Of a DNA stretch of 64,000 nt, positions 52,603 through 61,736 are shown piece by piece. The position numbers and the translations under genes are program-made. The first letter of the stretch is position 1, and every line of letters begins with the position of its first letter. The stretch is from Stenotrophomonas terrae (GTDB taxonomy: Bacteria; Pseudomonadota; Gammaproteobacteria; Xanthomonadales; Xanthomonadaceae). The stretch is taken from NCBI RefSeq assembly GCF_001431465.1, contig NZ_LDJJ01000021.1, forward strand, positions 1 through 64,000. The letters run 5' to 3'. The notes below the pieces were generated by a model. The model had not been told where the DNA came from. It made no database searches and saw only the letters and a program-made list of their open reading frames with translations.

Positions 52603-53937
52603 ATGAGCATCTTCACCGAACAGGAAGCCAAGGCCATCCTGGACAAGGTCATCGCGCTGTCCAAGGCCGATGAATGCACCGCCACGCTGGCCGGCTCGGT
52701 CAACGGCAATATCCGTTTCGCGCTGAACAACGTATCCACCAGCGGCATCGTCAACAATGCGCAGCTGGCGGTGCAGGTCGCCTTCGGCAAGCGCGTCGGC
52801 ACTGCCTCGATCAACGAGTTCGATGATGCCGCGTTGGAGCGCGTGGTACGCCGCGCCGAAGACCTGGCCAAGCTGGCACCGGAAAATCCGGAGTTCATGC
52901 CCATCATCGGCAAGCAGGAATACAAGCCCAGCCCGACCTTCAGCGCCTCCACCGCGGCGATCGATCCGGAGTTCCGCGCCAAGGTGGCTGCCGACTCCAT
53001 CACCCCGTGCCGCGGCCATGGCCTGATCGCCGCAGGCTTCCTGGAAGACGGCAACGGCTTCTATGCCATCGCCAACAGCAAGGGCAACTTCGGCTACCAG
53101 AAGGCGACCAGCTTCGATTACACCTGCACCGTGCGCACCGAAGACGGCCGCGGCTCAGGCTGGGTGGGCCGCAACCTGAAGGACGCGTCCGACTTCAAGG
53201 CCGACCAGGACATCGAGATCGCCAAGCGCAAGGCCACCGAATCCGCCGAAGCCAAGGCGTTGGAGCCGGGCAAGTACACGGTGATCCTGGAGCCAGCTGC
53301 AGCGGCGGGCCTGATCAGCTTCATGATGAATTTCTTCGACGCACGCTCGGCCGATGAAGGCCGCAGCTTCCTGTCCAAGAAGGGTGGCGGCAACAAGCTG
53401 GGCGAGCAGGTCTACGACAGCAAGGTCAATCTTTTCGCCGACCCGTGGCACCCGGAAGCCCCGGTATTGCCATGGGACGGTGAAGGCATGCCGCGCGAGC
53501 GCATGGCCATCATCGAGGATGGCAAGATCGCCAACCTGGAATACTCGCGTTACTGGGCACAGAAGCAGGGCAAGACCGCCAGCGCCAGCGCCGGCAACCT
53601 GCTGATGAGCGGCGGCACCAAGTCGATCGCCGAGCTGGTCCGCGGCACCGAGAAGGGCATCCTGGTCACCCGCACCTGGTACATCCGCATGGTCGACCCG
53701 CAGACCGTGCTGCTGACCGGCCTGACCCGCGACGGCACCTTCTACATCGAGAACGGCCAGATCAAGCACCCGGTGAAGAATTTCCGCTTCAACGAATCGC
53801 CGGTGATCATGCTCAACAACATCGATGAGCTGGGCAAGCCGGTGCGTGTGGCCGGTGATGAGTCGAGCTTCGTGATGATGATCCCCCCGATGAAGCTGCG
53901 CGACTTTACGTTTACCTCGTTGTCGGATGCGGTGTAA
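52603..53937 (+). CDS. TldE/PmbA-family partner subunit
   Basis: 444 residues, begins MSIFTEQEAKAILDKV with no signal peptide. It lacks HExxxH, as TldE does, and keeps the family core (GFYAIANSKGNFGYQKATSF, GKYTVILEPAAAAGLI, MSGGTKSIAELVRGTEKGILV). In E. coli TldD-TldE is a heterodimer in which only TldD binds zinc. Because the TldD copies here carry Tat-like signals and this subunit does not, it either stays in the cytoplasm or is carried out with TldD. Consensus AAGGAG site 10 nt before the ATG. Confidence 0.92.
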   Translation: MSIFTEQEAKAILDKVIALSKADECTATLAGSVNGNIRFALNNVSTSGIVNNAQLAVQVAFGKRVGTASINEFDDAALERVVRRAEDLAKLAPENPEFMPIIGKQEYKPSPTFSASTAAIDPEFRAKVAADSITPCRGHGLIAAGFLEDGNGFYAIANSKGNFGYQKATSFDYTCTVRTEDGRGSGWVGRNLKDASDFKADQDIEIAKRKATESAEAKALEPGKYTVILEPAAAAGLISFMMNFFDARSADEGRSFLSKKGGGNKLGEQVYDSKVNLFADPWHPEAPVLPWDGEGMPRERMAIIEDGKIANLEYSRYWAQKQGKTASASAGNLLMSGGTKSIAELVRGTEKGILVTRTWYIRMVDPQTVLLTGLTRDGTFYIENGQIKHPVKNFRFNESPVIMLNNIDELGKPVRVAGDESSFVMMIPPMKLRDFTFTSLSDAV

Positions 53938-53943
53938 CTGATT

Positions 53944-54072
53944 CCCCCTTCTCCCTCCGGGAGAAGGTGCCCGAAGGGCGGATGAGGGTTCGGCGTGAAG
54001 CGCTGTGGTGACCGACTGCAGAGGCTTCGCCCTTACCCTCACCCCAACCCCTCTCCCGAAGGGAGAGGGGCT
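53944..54072. repeat. Two intergenic repeats abutting the DUF4159 gene
   Basis: CTTCTCCCTCCGGGAGAAGG followed by GGGCGGATGAGGG (53944-53990), the same family as 44210-44254 in reverse, and CCCTCACCCCAACCCCTCTC with its hairpin (54036-54072). The second runs in frame into the 5' end of the next gene. Confidence 0.75.
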
Positions 54073-54091
54073 CCAATCGAGTCCTCTGCTT

Positions 54092-54808
54092 TTGTCCTCA
54101 CCCCGTCTAACGCGAGCGCAATTCCTTCACCTGCTGCTGGGCGGCGCGGTGACGGCCGCCTTGCCGGGCATGGCACGCGCACAGGCCAGCCGCTACGACT
54201 TCTGGTTCACCCGCCTGCGCTACGACTCCGGTGACTGGGATGTGGATGCACGCATGCCCTCCAACCTGATCACCTCGCTGGTCGACTACACCACCCTGCG
54301 CGTGGATCCCAACGAACACGTGATCGCGCTGTCCGACCCGAAGATGCTGCGTGCACCGTTCTGCTACCTGGCCGGCCACAAACTGGTCGAGTTCAACCCG
54401 GAAGAGCGTCGCAACTTCGAACGCTACGTGCGCAACGGCGGCTTCGTCTTCGTCGATGACTGCAACCACGATATCGACGGTCTGTTCGCCACCTCCTTCG
54501 AAGCACAGATGCGCAGTATTTTCGGCGCCAACGCCTTGAAGAAGCTGCCCAACAACCACGCCGTCTACAACAGCTTCTTCAAGTTCCCCGAAGGCCCGCC
54601 CGCCACCGGCTTCGAGCTCAATGGCTGGGGCGACGACCTGGTCCACGACTACCTCAAGGGCATCGAAATCGATGGCCGGCTGGGCGTGCTCTACAGCTAC
54701 AAGGACTACGGTTGCGAATGGGATTACGACTGGCGCAACAAACGCTTCCTGGCCGAAGACAACACCAAGTTCGGCGTGAACATCGTGATGTACGCACTGA
54801 CGCATTGA
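54092..54808 (+). CDS. Exported DUF4159 protein
   Basis: About 238 residues if begun at the TTG at 54092; a GTG at 54005 is also in frame but would translate the repeat. An N-terminal signal (FLHLLLGGAVTAALPGMARAQ) leads to a DUF4159 domain: RYDFWFTRLRYDSGDWDVD, an RNGGFVFVDDCNHD strand and a C-terminal NIVMYALTH. DUF4159 has a glutamine-amidotransferase-like fold and is usually found in MoxR/BatA operons. The true start is uncertain because a repeat has entered the upstream region and no ATG or good ribosome site is near. Confidence 0.8.
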   Translation: MSSPRLTRAQFLHLLLGGAVTAALPGMARAQASRYDFWFTRLRYDSGDWDVDARMPSNLITSLVDYTTLRVDPNEHVIALSDPKMLRAPFCYLAGHKLVEFNPEERRNFERYVRNGGFVFVDDCNHDIDGLFATSFEAQMRSIFGANALKKLPNNHAVYNSFFKFPEGPPATGFELNGWGDDLVHDYLKGIEIDGRLGVLYSYKDYGCEWDYDWRNKRFLAEDNTKFGVNIVMYALTH

Positions 54809-54824
54809 CCCCACAGGTGACCGC

Positions 54825-55808
54825 ATGACCGCCCCCGATCTGGACTCCTTGCTGCCGCGCTTGAAAGAGCTGCGCAGCGCGCTCGCACAGGCCGTGGTCG
54901 GCCAGCACGATGTCGTCGAACAACTGCTGATCGGCCTGCTGGCCGGTGGCCATTGCCTGCTCGAAGGCGCCCCCGGACTGGGCAAGACCCTGCTGGTGCG
55001 CTCGCTCGGGCAGGCGCTGGAACTGCAATTCCGCCGCGTGCAGTTCACCCCTGACCTGATGCCTAGCGACATCCTCGGCACCGAGTTGCTGGAAGAAGAC
55101 CATGGCACCGGCAAGCGCGCGTTCCGCTTCCAGCAGGGCCCGATCTTCACCAACCTGCTGCTGGCCGACGAACTCAACCGCACGCCGCCCAAAACCCAGG
55201 CCGCCTTGCTGGAGGCCATGCAGGAACGCACGGTCAGCTACGCCGGCACCACCTACGCCCTGCCCTCGCCGTTCTTCGTACTGGCCACGCAGAACCCGAT
55301 CGAGCAGGCCGGCACCTACCCGTTGCCCGAAGCGCAGCTGGACCGCTTCCTGCTGCATGTACGCGTCGACTACCCCAGCGAAGCCGAAGAGCGCGACATC
55401 CTGGCGCAGACCACCGGCAGCCACAGCGGCATGGTTCCCAAGGTGATGGACGCCGAAGCGGTGAAAGCACTGCAGGCAGCGGTGCGCGAAGTGCATATCA
55501 GCCCCGACCTGCTGAGCTGGATCACCCGTCTGGTCCGCGCCAGCCGCCCCGGCGACGGTGCACCGGCTGAAGTGAACAACTGGATCAAATGGGGCGCCGG
55601 TCCGCGTGCCGGTCAATCACTGGTGCTGGCCGCCAAGGCCCGCGCCTTGCTGCAGGGCCGCTTTGCCGCTACCCGCGAGGACGTGCAGGCCTTGGCCGCA
55701 CCGGTAATGCGCCATCGGCTGCTGCTGTCCTTCGCTGCCGAGGCCGAGCACAAGAGCGCCGATGATGTGATCGCCGCGCTGCTGCGTGCGGTGCCGTTCC
55801 CGGCCTGA
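54825..55808 (+). CDS. MoxR-family AAA+ ATPase
   Basis: 327 residues. Walker A GAPGLGKT (48-55), Walker B LLLADELNRTP, sensor-1 ATQNPIEQAGTYPLPEAQLDRF; all MoxR hallmarks. MoxR ATPases act with VWA proteins as chaperones that mature or insert metals into envelope enzymes. AGGTGA lies 6 nt before ATG; 16 nt from the DUF4159 gene and 15 nt from DUF58, hence one operon. Confidence 0.95.
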   Translation: MTAPDLDSLLPRLKELRSALAQAVVGQHDVVEQLLIGLLAGGHCLLEGAPGLGKTLLVRSLGQALELQFRRVQFTPDLMPSDILGTELLEEDHGTGKRAFRFQQGPIFTNLLLADELNRTPPKTQAALLEAMQERTVSYAGTTYALPSPFFVLATQNPIEQAGTYPLPEAQLDRFLLHVRVDYPSEAEERDILAQTTGSHSGMVPKVMDAEAVKALQAAVREVHISPDLLSWITRLVRASRPGDGAPAEVNNWIKWGAGPRAGQSLVLAAKARALLQGRFAATREDVQALAAPVMRHRLLLSFAAEAEHKSADDVIAALLRAVPFPA

Positions 55809-55823
55809 TACGACCACTGAAGC

Positions 55824-56726
55824 ATGGCCGCTCCCACGCCACCGCTGATTCCCGCCGATGTGCGCAGCCGCCTGCGCAGCCTGCGGCTGTGGCCGCAGCG
55901 GGCCAGTGGCAGCCGTGGCATCGGCGCGCACGCCAGCCGCAGCCGCGGTGCCGGGCTGGAGTTCGCCCAGTACCGCGCCTACGAACCCGGCGACGAGCTG
56001 CGCCAGATCGACTGGAAGCTCTACGCACGCTCGGACCGCTTCTTCGTGCGCGAATCCGAACGCGAAAGCCCGATCACCATCTGGCTGCTGCTCGATTGCA
56101 GCGCCTCGATGGGCCAGGCCGACCAGGAACGCCCGGACTGGCAACGGCTGGACGCCGCCAAGGCACTGGTTGCCTGCGTAGCCGAGCTGGCCATGCAGCA
56201 GGGCGACGACTTCGGCCTGATCGCACTGGCAGCTGATGGCGTGCAACTGCTGCCCGCCGGCAACGGCCTGCGCCAACGCGACCGCCTGCATCTGCAGCTG
56301 CACGCCCTGCATGCGCAGGGACAGTGGCCGCCACAACAACGTCTGTCACCGCTGTGGGAGCGCATTGCCAGCAATGATCTGGTGGTGATGATCGGCGATG
56401 GCTTCGACGAAGCCGGCATCGAACTTGCCGAGCGTCTGGCCAAGGCCGGCCGCGATGTGCTGCACCTGCAACTGTTGACGGTGGAAGAACGCGATTTCCC
56501 GTTCCGCGATGGCCATCGCTTCCGCGATCCGGAAACCGGTGAAGAACTGCTCAGTGACGGCACCAGCGTACGCAGCACCTATCTGGCCCGGCTTGGCGAA
56601 GCGCAGCGCGTGCTGGATGCACGCCTGCAGGCGGCCGGCATCCGCCACGACACCGCCTATCTGGACGAGGCCATCGACGCGCCCCTGCAGCGCTTGTTCG
56701 GGCGCCGCGCCGGGAGTGGTGCATGA
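55824..56726 (+). CDS. DUF58/VWA-like protein
   Basis: 300 residues. DUF58 signature YRAYEPGDELRQIDWKLYAR (50-69) followed by a VWA fold with a MIDAS DxSxS motif (D91-C-S93-A-S95). Expected partner of the MoxR ATPase. Its stop overlaps the start of the BatA-like gene (ATGA). Confidence 0.93.
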   Translation: MAAPTPPLIPADVRSRLRSLRLWPQRASGSRGIGAHASRSRGAGLEFAQYRAYEPGDELRQIDWKLYARSDRFFVRESERESPITIWLLLDCSASMGQADQERPDWQRLDAAKALVACVAELAMQQGDDFGLIALAADGVQLLPAGNGLRQRDRLHLQLHALHAQGQWPPQQRLSPLWERIASNDLVVMIGDGFDEAGIELAERLAKAGRDVLHLQLLTVEERDFPFRDGHRFRDPETGEELLSDGTSVRSTYLARLGEAQRVLDARLQAAGIRHDTAYLDEAIDAPLQRLFGRRAGSGA

Positions 56727-57871
56727 GCCTGCTGTGGTTGTTTCCGGCCGGTTTCATCGCGCTTACGGCACTGCTGCTACCGCTGCTGATCCATCTCGCC
56801 CGCCGCAGCGAACAACGCATCATCGATTTCGCCGCGCTGCGCTGGTTGTCGGCCAGGCCACGGCCGCGTCGACGCATCCGTTTCGACGAATGGCCGCTGC
56901 TGGTCTTGCGCCTGCTACTGCTTGCCTTGTTGGCCATGCTGCTGGCCCGGCCAGCGCTGACCGGCGTGGCCGATACACAACCACGCGTCGCGGTATTGCC
57001 CGGCGTTGACCTGGCCGCTGCCCGTCGCGCCGTGGCGGACGTGGACGCCCAGTGGCTGTGGCTGGCACCGGGCTTCCCGCGCATCGACAAGACCGCAGCA
57101 CCGCCCGCGGCGCAGCCCGTGTCCAGCCTGCTGCGCGCTTTGGACGCCAGCCTGCCGGCCGATACCGCGCTGACCGTCGTGGTGCCATCGGTACTCGATG
57201 GTCTGGATGCCCAGCGCCCGCAGCTGTCGCGTGCAGTGCATTGGCAGGTGGTGGAGCAGCCAACAGCGACCGCTAAACCAGTGACCATTGCGCCGCCTGC
57301 GATGCAGGTTCGCCACGACGAGGCCGGCAAGCAAGGCCTGCGTTACCTCAATGCCGTCGCCAGCGCATGGAATGGGCCCAGGCCTCAAGCCGCAAACGAC
57401 AGCAGCGCTTTCAGCGATGACGACAAACTGCATGTGTGGCTGTCGGCCAAGCCACTGCCAGCCGACACAGCTGCCTGGTTGCAACGCGGTGGCCGCCTGC
57501 TGGTGGATGCTCGTACGCAGGTGCCCATCGATGCGCAACGCACCCCGCTCTGGCGTGATGCCAACGGCAGCTTGGTAATTGAACAGATCAGCACGGCGCA
57601 GGGCCATTGGTTGCGCTGGGCCGCACCGCTGCAGCCGGCCGGCCTTCCCGCCCTGCTGGATGCCGACTTCCCCAGCGGTCTGCGTGCCGTGCTGCAGGCC
57701 GCACCGACGCCACGCCGTGCCCTGGCCGCAAGGATGCAGCCGGAGACAGGCGCCGCAACCTATCCGCAGGCTGCAACAGAACTGAGTCATTGGTTGTTGC
57801 TGGCGATCGCCCTGCTGTTCCTGCTTGAGCGCTGGCTGGCCAGCGCACCCCGCCGCAGGAGCCGGCAATGA
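56723..57871 (+). CDS. BatA-like membrane protein
   Basis: 382 residues. The N-terminal double-helix region (LLWLFPAGFIALTALLLPLLIHL, then WPLLVLRLLLLALLAMLLARPAL) is the BatA signature, with the LAR-S-x-x-I-DFAALRWL loop between. No MIDAS motif is seen in the middle part, so it is not a full VWA protein. A C-terminal helix near 350-370 returns to the membrane. Overlaps genes on both sides by 4 nt. Confidence 0.88.
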   Translation: MSLLWLFPAGFIALTALLLPLLIHLARRSEQRIIDFAALRWLSARPRPRRRIRFDEWPLLVLRLLLLALLAMLLARPALTGVADTQPRVAVLPGVDLAAARRAVADVDAQWLWLAPGFPRIDKTAAPPAAQPVSSLLRALDASLPADTALTVVVPSVLDGLDAQRPQLSRAVHWQVVEQPTATAKPVTIAPPAMQVRHDEAGKQGLRYLNAVASAWNGPRPQAANDSSAFSDDDKLHVWLSAKPLPADTAAWLQRGGRLLVDARTQVPIDAQRTPLWRDANGSLVIEQISTAQGHWLRWAAPLQPAGLPALLDADFPSGLRAVLQAAPTPRRALAARMQPETGAATYPQAATELSHWLLLAIALLFLLERWLASAPRRRSRQ

Positions 57872-60009
57872 GTGCGCGCGCCTTGCTGCAGGCAGCACGC
57901 CGCCGCACCCTGCTGGTCTGGTTGTGCGCCGGGCTGCCGCTGGCCCTGGCCGCCGGCCTGTTGGCGGCGCGCGTGCTGGGCTTCGATGTCGGCTATATCG
58001 TCTGCACGCTCGCACTGTTGATGGTCGTTGGCGCTGCTGTCTGGCACGCGCGGCGCCTGCATGTGCGCTGGCTGATCACACGCTTGAACGAGCAACCGCG
58101 CTTCGAGGACAGCGCCGATCTGCTGTTTGCCGCAGCCAGCACACTCAATCCTTTGCAGCAGCGGCAGCGGCAGCACATCGAACAGCGCCTGCAACGCGAT
58201 CCCCCCGACCTCCGCCCACGCTGGCCCTGGCAGCGCGTGCTGCTGTGCTGGCTGATTGCGGCGCTGGTGGTGGCCGCTACGCTGCTATGGCCGCGCAGTG
58301 CAGGCAATGCAGCGGTTGCCGTGGATACAAACCCGGTTGCCAGCAGCGCAGGCAGCGGCGTGCCAGCACTGCGTGGCAGCTGGCTGCAGGTCACGCCGCC
58401 GGCTTACAGCGGCCAAGCCGCAAGCTCGGGCGACAAGCTGGATGCGCGTGCGCTGCAAGGCAGCCGGCTGCAATGGCGCCTGCAGTTTGCTCCGCAACCA
58501 CAGCAGGCTTGGCTGCAGTTCCACGACGGCCGTCGCGTGGCGTTGCAACGTGATGGCGACTACTGGCGTGGTACTGAAGTGCTGCAGCGTGCAGGCCTGT
58601 ATCGGATCCACACACTGCCGGCCATGGGCGATGCCGGCCGCGCCTATCGTCTTGACGTGATCGTTGATCGTCCGCCGCAGGTGAAAGTGATCGAGCCGAC
58701 GCAGGCGCTCAATCAAGCCGCGCCGCGCCAACGCAGCTGGCAGCTGCGCTTCGAGGCGACCGACGATTTCGGCGTGAACAGCACCGCGACGCTGGATATC
58801 ACCACGGCAAAAGGCAGCGGCGAAAACATCAGCTTCCTGCAGCGCCAGCTCAGCCTGAGCGGCAGCGGCCCGGCTACGGCGCGGCGCTTCGCCTATAGCG
58901 CAGACCTGGCCGCGTTAGGTCTGGAGCCGGGCGATGAAGTGGTCGCGCGACTGAGCGTGCGCGACAACCGCAGCCCGCAGCCACAGGAAGCACGCAGTGC
59001 CAGCCTGATCCTGCGCCTGCCCAGTGAACAGCAGGTGCAGGCCAGCGACCTGGAAGGCGCGATCAAGAAAGTGATGCCGGCCTATTTCCGCAGCCAGCGG
59101 CAGATCATCATCGACGCCGAAGCGCTGCTCAAACAAAGCGGCAGCCTGGACGCGGACACCTTCACCAAGCGCTCGGATGCCATCGGCGTGGACCAGCGCA
59201 TCCTGCGCCTGCGCTATGGCCAGTTTCTGGGCGAGGAAGCCGAAGGTGGTGCCAAAGCCCCACCCACCGGCGACCTGCCCACCAGCGATGCACCCACGGC
59301 CGACAGCCACGCCGATCACGCCGACGATGACGGCCACGATCACGGCGGCAGCACCGCAACCGCACCGGTATTCGGCAGCGCCACCGATGTGCTGTCCGAG
59401 TACGGCCATACCCACGACCACGCCGAAGCCGCCACCCTGCTGGACCCGCAGACCCGCGCCATCCTCAAATTCGCGCTGGATCAGATGTGGCAGTCCGAAG
59501 GTCATCTGCGCCAAGGCCATCCCGATCAGGCGCTGCCATATGCCTACAAGGCACTGGCGTTCATCAAGCAGGTGCAGCAGGCCGAGCGCATCTATCTGGC
59601 GCGGGTCGGCAGCGACCTGCCGCCCATCGACATGGCCCGGCGCATGACCGGCAAGCGCGATGGCCTGGGCAATCGCGCGGTGCAGCTGGATGCGCGTCCG
59701 GCCGCTGACGCGGTCGCTGCCAACGCATGGCAGGCCCTGGCAACCGGTGATACCGCGGTGGATCTGGACGCGTTGTCGCGCTGGCTGGATGCCCATCCCA
59801 ACGCCGTGCCGGATCCACTGGATGTCGTCGCCGCGATCGACACGTTGCGCCAGCAACCCGAATGCCAGCCGTGCCGGCAAACCCTGCGCGCGCAGCTCTG
59901 GCCCGCGCTGCGGCGTGCCGATGGCCCACCGGCACGGCGCAACAGCGCCGATGCCAGCGGCCGCCGTTACCTTGAAGCGCTATCGGTACCGCAGGAGCCC
60001 GGACGATGA
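57868..60009 (+). CDS. DUF4175-like membrane protein with His-rich segment
   Basis: 713 residues. Two to three helices in the first 145 residues, then a large presumably periplasmic part with beta-rich repeats (LEPGDEVVARLSVRDNRSPQ) and a C-terminal helical zone (LKFALDQMWQSEGHLRQGHP). A His/Asp-rich stretch lies at about 478-522 (DSHADHADDDGHDHGG and YGHTHDHAEAATLLD), a likely metal-binding loop. Part of the MoxR operon, with 4-nt overlaps on both sides. Confidence 0.8.
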   Translation: MSARALLQAARRRTLLVWLCAGLPLALAAGLLAARVLGFDVGYIVCTLALLMVVGAAVWHARRLHVRWLITRLNEQPRFEDSADLLFAAASTLNPLQQRQRQHIEQRLQRDPPDLRPRWPWQRVLLCWLIAALVVAATLLWPRSAGNAAVAVDTNPVASSAGSGVPALRGSWLQVTPPAYSGQAASSGDKLDARALQGSRLQWRLQFAPQPQQAWLQFHDGRRVALQRDGDYWRGTEVLQRAGLYRIHTLPAMGDAGRAYRLDVIVDRPPQVKVIEPTQALNQAAPRQRSWQLRFEATDDFGVNSTATLDITTAKGSGENISFLQRQLSLSGSGPATARRFAYSADLAALGLEPGDEVVARLSVRDNRSPQPQEARSASLILRLPSEQQVQASDLEGAIKKVMPAYFRSQRQIIIDAEALLKQSGSLDADTFTKRSDAIGVDQRILRLRYGQFLGEEAEGGAKAPPTGDLPTSDAPTADSHADHADDDGHDHGGSTATAPVFGSATDVLSEYGHTHDHAEAATLLDPQTRAILKFALDQMWQSEGHLRQGHPDQALPYAYKALAFIKQVQQAERIYLARVGSDLPPIDMARRMTGKRDGLGNRAVQLDARPAADAVAANAWQALATGDTAVDLDALSRWLDAHPNAVPDPLDVVAAIDTLRQQPECQPCRQTLRAQLWPALRRADGPPARRNSADASGRRYLEALSVPQEPGR

Positions 60010-61736
60010 TGGAGTGGCTCCCACTGGCGCTGATCGTGCTGGCCGTGGCCTTGGCCAGCCTGCGCTTCGCGCTGCCACCGCGCCCACCTGCACTGCGCTT
60101 GACGGCCCTGCTGTTGCTGCAGCTTGCTGCCAGCGTGCTGCTGTACTTCACCCTGCAACCACCCGCACGTCCCGGCAACGCCGGCACCCTGGTGGTGGCG
60201 ACGTCCGGCGCGAGTGCGGCGGAGCTGGCAGCGGTGCCAGCCGCAGCCTATGTGCGCCTGCCTGAAGCGCCCGCCTTGGCGGCTGCGACAGCGGTGCCGG
60301 ATCTGGCCAGCGCGCTGCGCCAGCACCCGGGCACGCGCGAGTTGGTGGTCGTTGGACAGGGCCTGCCGGCGCGCGACCGCGATATCACGCTGCCGCCGTT
60401 GCGCTTCCTCGCAAACGCCGCGCCGCGCGGCCTGGTGGAACTGCAGGCACCGCCCCTGCTTGCACCCGGCGCTGCGTTCAACGTCCACAGCCGTGTGCAG
60501 GGCATGCCGGGTGCGCGTGTGGAGCTGCTCGACCCTGCCGGCCACCGCGTGGATATCGTCACGCCCGATGCCAGCGGACGCGTCACCCTGCATGCCAGTG
60601 CCCGTGAGCCTGGCGACGTCAGCTTCGTACTGCGCGTACTCGACATGGGTGGCAAGGTCCTGGATCAACTGCCGGTGCCGGTGCGTACGCGTGCAAGCAG
60701 CGCGCCGACGATACGTGTGCTGGCTGGCGCGCCCGGTCCCGAGCTGAAGTATCTGCAGCGCTGGGGTACCGACATCGGCGCCCGGCTGCAGACCAGCATG
60801 CTGATCGGCGGCGGACTGCAGCTGGGTGATGCACCGGCCGCAATCGATGCCGCCAGCTTGGCGCGGCTGGACCTGCTGCTACTCGATGAGCGGCGGCTTG
60901 CGTCGTTGTCCTCCGCTCAACGCGCGGCCATCACCGACGCGCTGCGCGCCGGGCTCGGTGTGCTGGTGCGCACCGGCGGCACATTGGACGGCAACGCACG
61001 GCGCGCCTTGCGCGAATGGGGGCTGGAAGTACGCGGCGGTGATCAGACCAAGCCGGTGACCTTGCGCAGCGTGACCGATGCCGAGCAGAACAAGACACCG
61101 CTCACGGTCGAGCGCTTCAACCTGGAATTCAATGGCACGGAGGTAGTGCCTTTATTGCGTGCTGCCGATGGCACGGCGATAGGCGGCTGGCGTGCGCTGG
61201 GTTTGGGCCGGGTTGGCGTACTGCCGGTCACCGACAGTTATGCACTGGTGCTGGCCGGCCATGCCGATGCACACGCCGAACTGTGGAATGCCGCACTGGC
61301 AAGCGTGGCGCGGCCACTTGCGAATGCGCCAACGCTGCAGTTGCCGGCATGGGCGTGGAGCAGCGAGCGCATCGGTCTGTGTGGTTTGGCTGCCCCCGTG
61401 CAGATGCTTGCTGATGACGGCAGCCGCACCGCGTTGCTGCCCGACCCTTCTGCAGACAATTGCGTTGCCGCATGGCCGCAGAAGGCCGGCTGGCAGCGTA
61501 TTGAAGCGGGTGACCAGCACGACAGCATCCTGCTGCTGGATCCTGCCAAGGCAGTTGCACTGCATGCACAGCAGATGCGTGATGCGACGTTTGCAATGCG
61601 CGGTAGTGCAGCAGCTTCAACGCCACTGCCGGTTCCGGTCCCGCGTTGGCCTTGGCTGCTGGGCTTCGTATTGGTTGCGGCCTTGCTTTGGTGGTTGGAG
61701 CGCAGGCGGCCGGCTGGATTGGCAACGCAAGGCTGA
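60006..61736 (+). CDS. Membrane protein of unknown function, end of MoxR operon
   Basis: 576 residues. Two N-terminal helices (LALIVLAVALASLRFAL and LRLTALLLLQLAASVLLYFTL) and one C-terminal helix (WPWLLGFVLVAALLWWL) bracket a large domain with a class-I-amidotransferase-like look (LLLDERRLASLSSAQRAAI, LGVLVRTGGTLDG, as in BatA-operon proteins). ATG overlaps the previous stop. Likely presents the domain to the periplasm together with the BatA- and DUF4175-like proteins. Confidence 0.75.
   Translation: MMEWLPLALIVLAVALASLRFALPPRPPALRLTALLLLQLAASVLLYFTLQPPARPGNAGTLVVATSGASAAELAAVPAAAYVRLPEAPALAAATAVPDLASALRQHPGTRELVVVGQGLPARDRDITLPPLRFLANAAPRGLVELQAPPLLAPGAAFNVHSRVQGMPGARVELLDPAGHRVDIVTPDASGRVTLHASAREPGDVSFVLRVLDMGGKVLDQLPVPVRTRASSAPTIRVLAGAPGPELKYLQRWGTDIGARLQTSMLIGGGLQLGDAPAAIDAASLARLDLLLLDERRLASLSSAQRAAITDALRAGLGVLVRTGGTLDGNARRALREWGLEVRGGDQTKPVTLRSVTDAEQNKTPLTVERFNLEFNGTEVVPLLRAADGTAIGGWRALGLGRVGVLPVTDSYALVLAGHADAHAELWNAALASVARPLANAPTLQLPAWAWSSERIGLCGLAAPVQMLADDGSRTALLPDPSADNCVAAWPQKAGWQRIEAGDQHDSILLLDPAKAVALHAQQMRDATFAMRGSAAASTPLPVPVPRWPWLLGFVLVAALLWWLERRRPAGLATQG

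Noticed and set aside
59564-60668. Minus-strand frames over the DUF4175-like and following genes
   Set aside because: Antisense shadows; plus-strand genes overlap by ATGA and have membrane segments.
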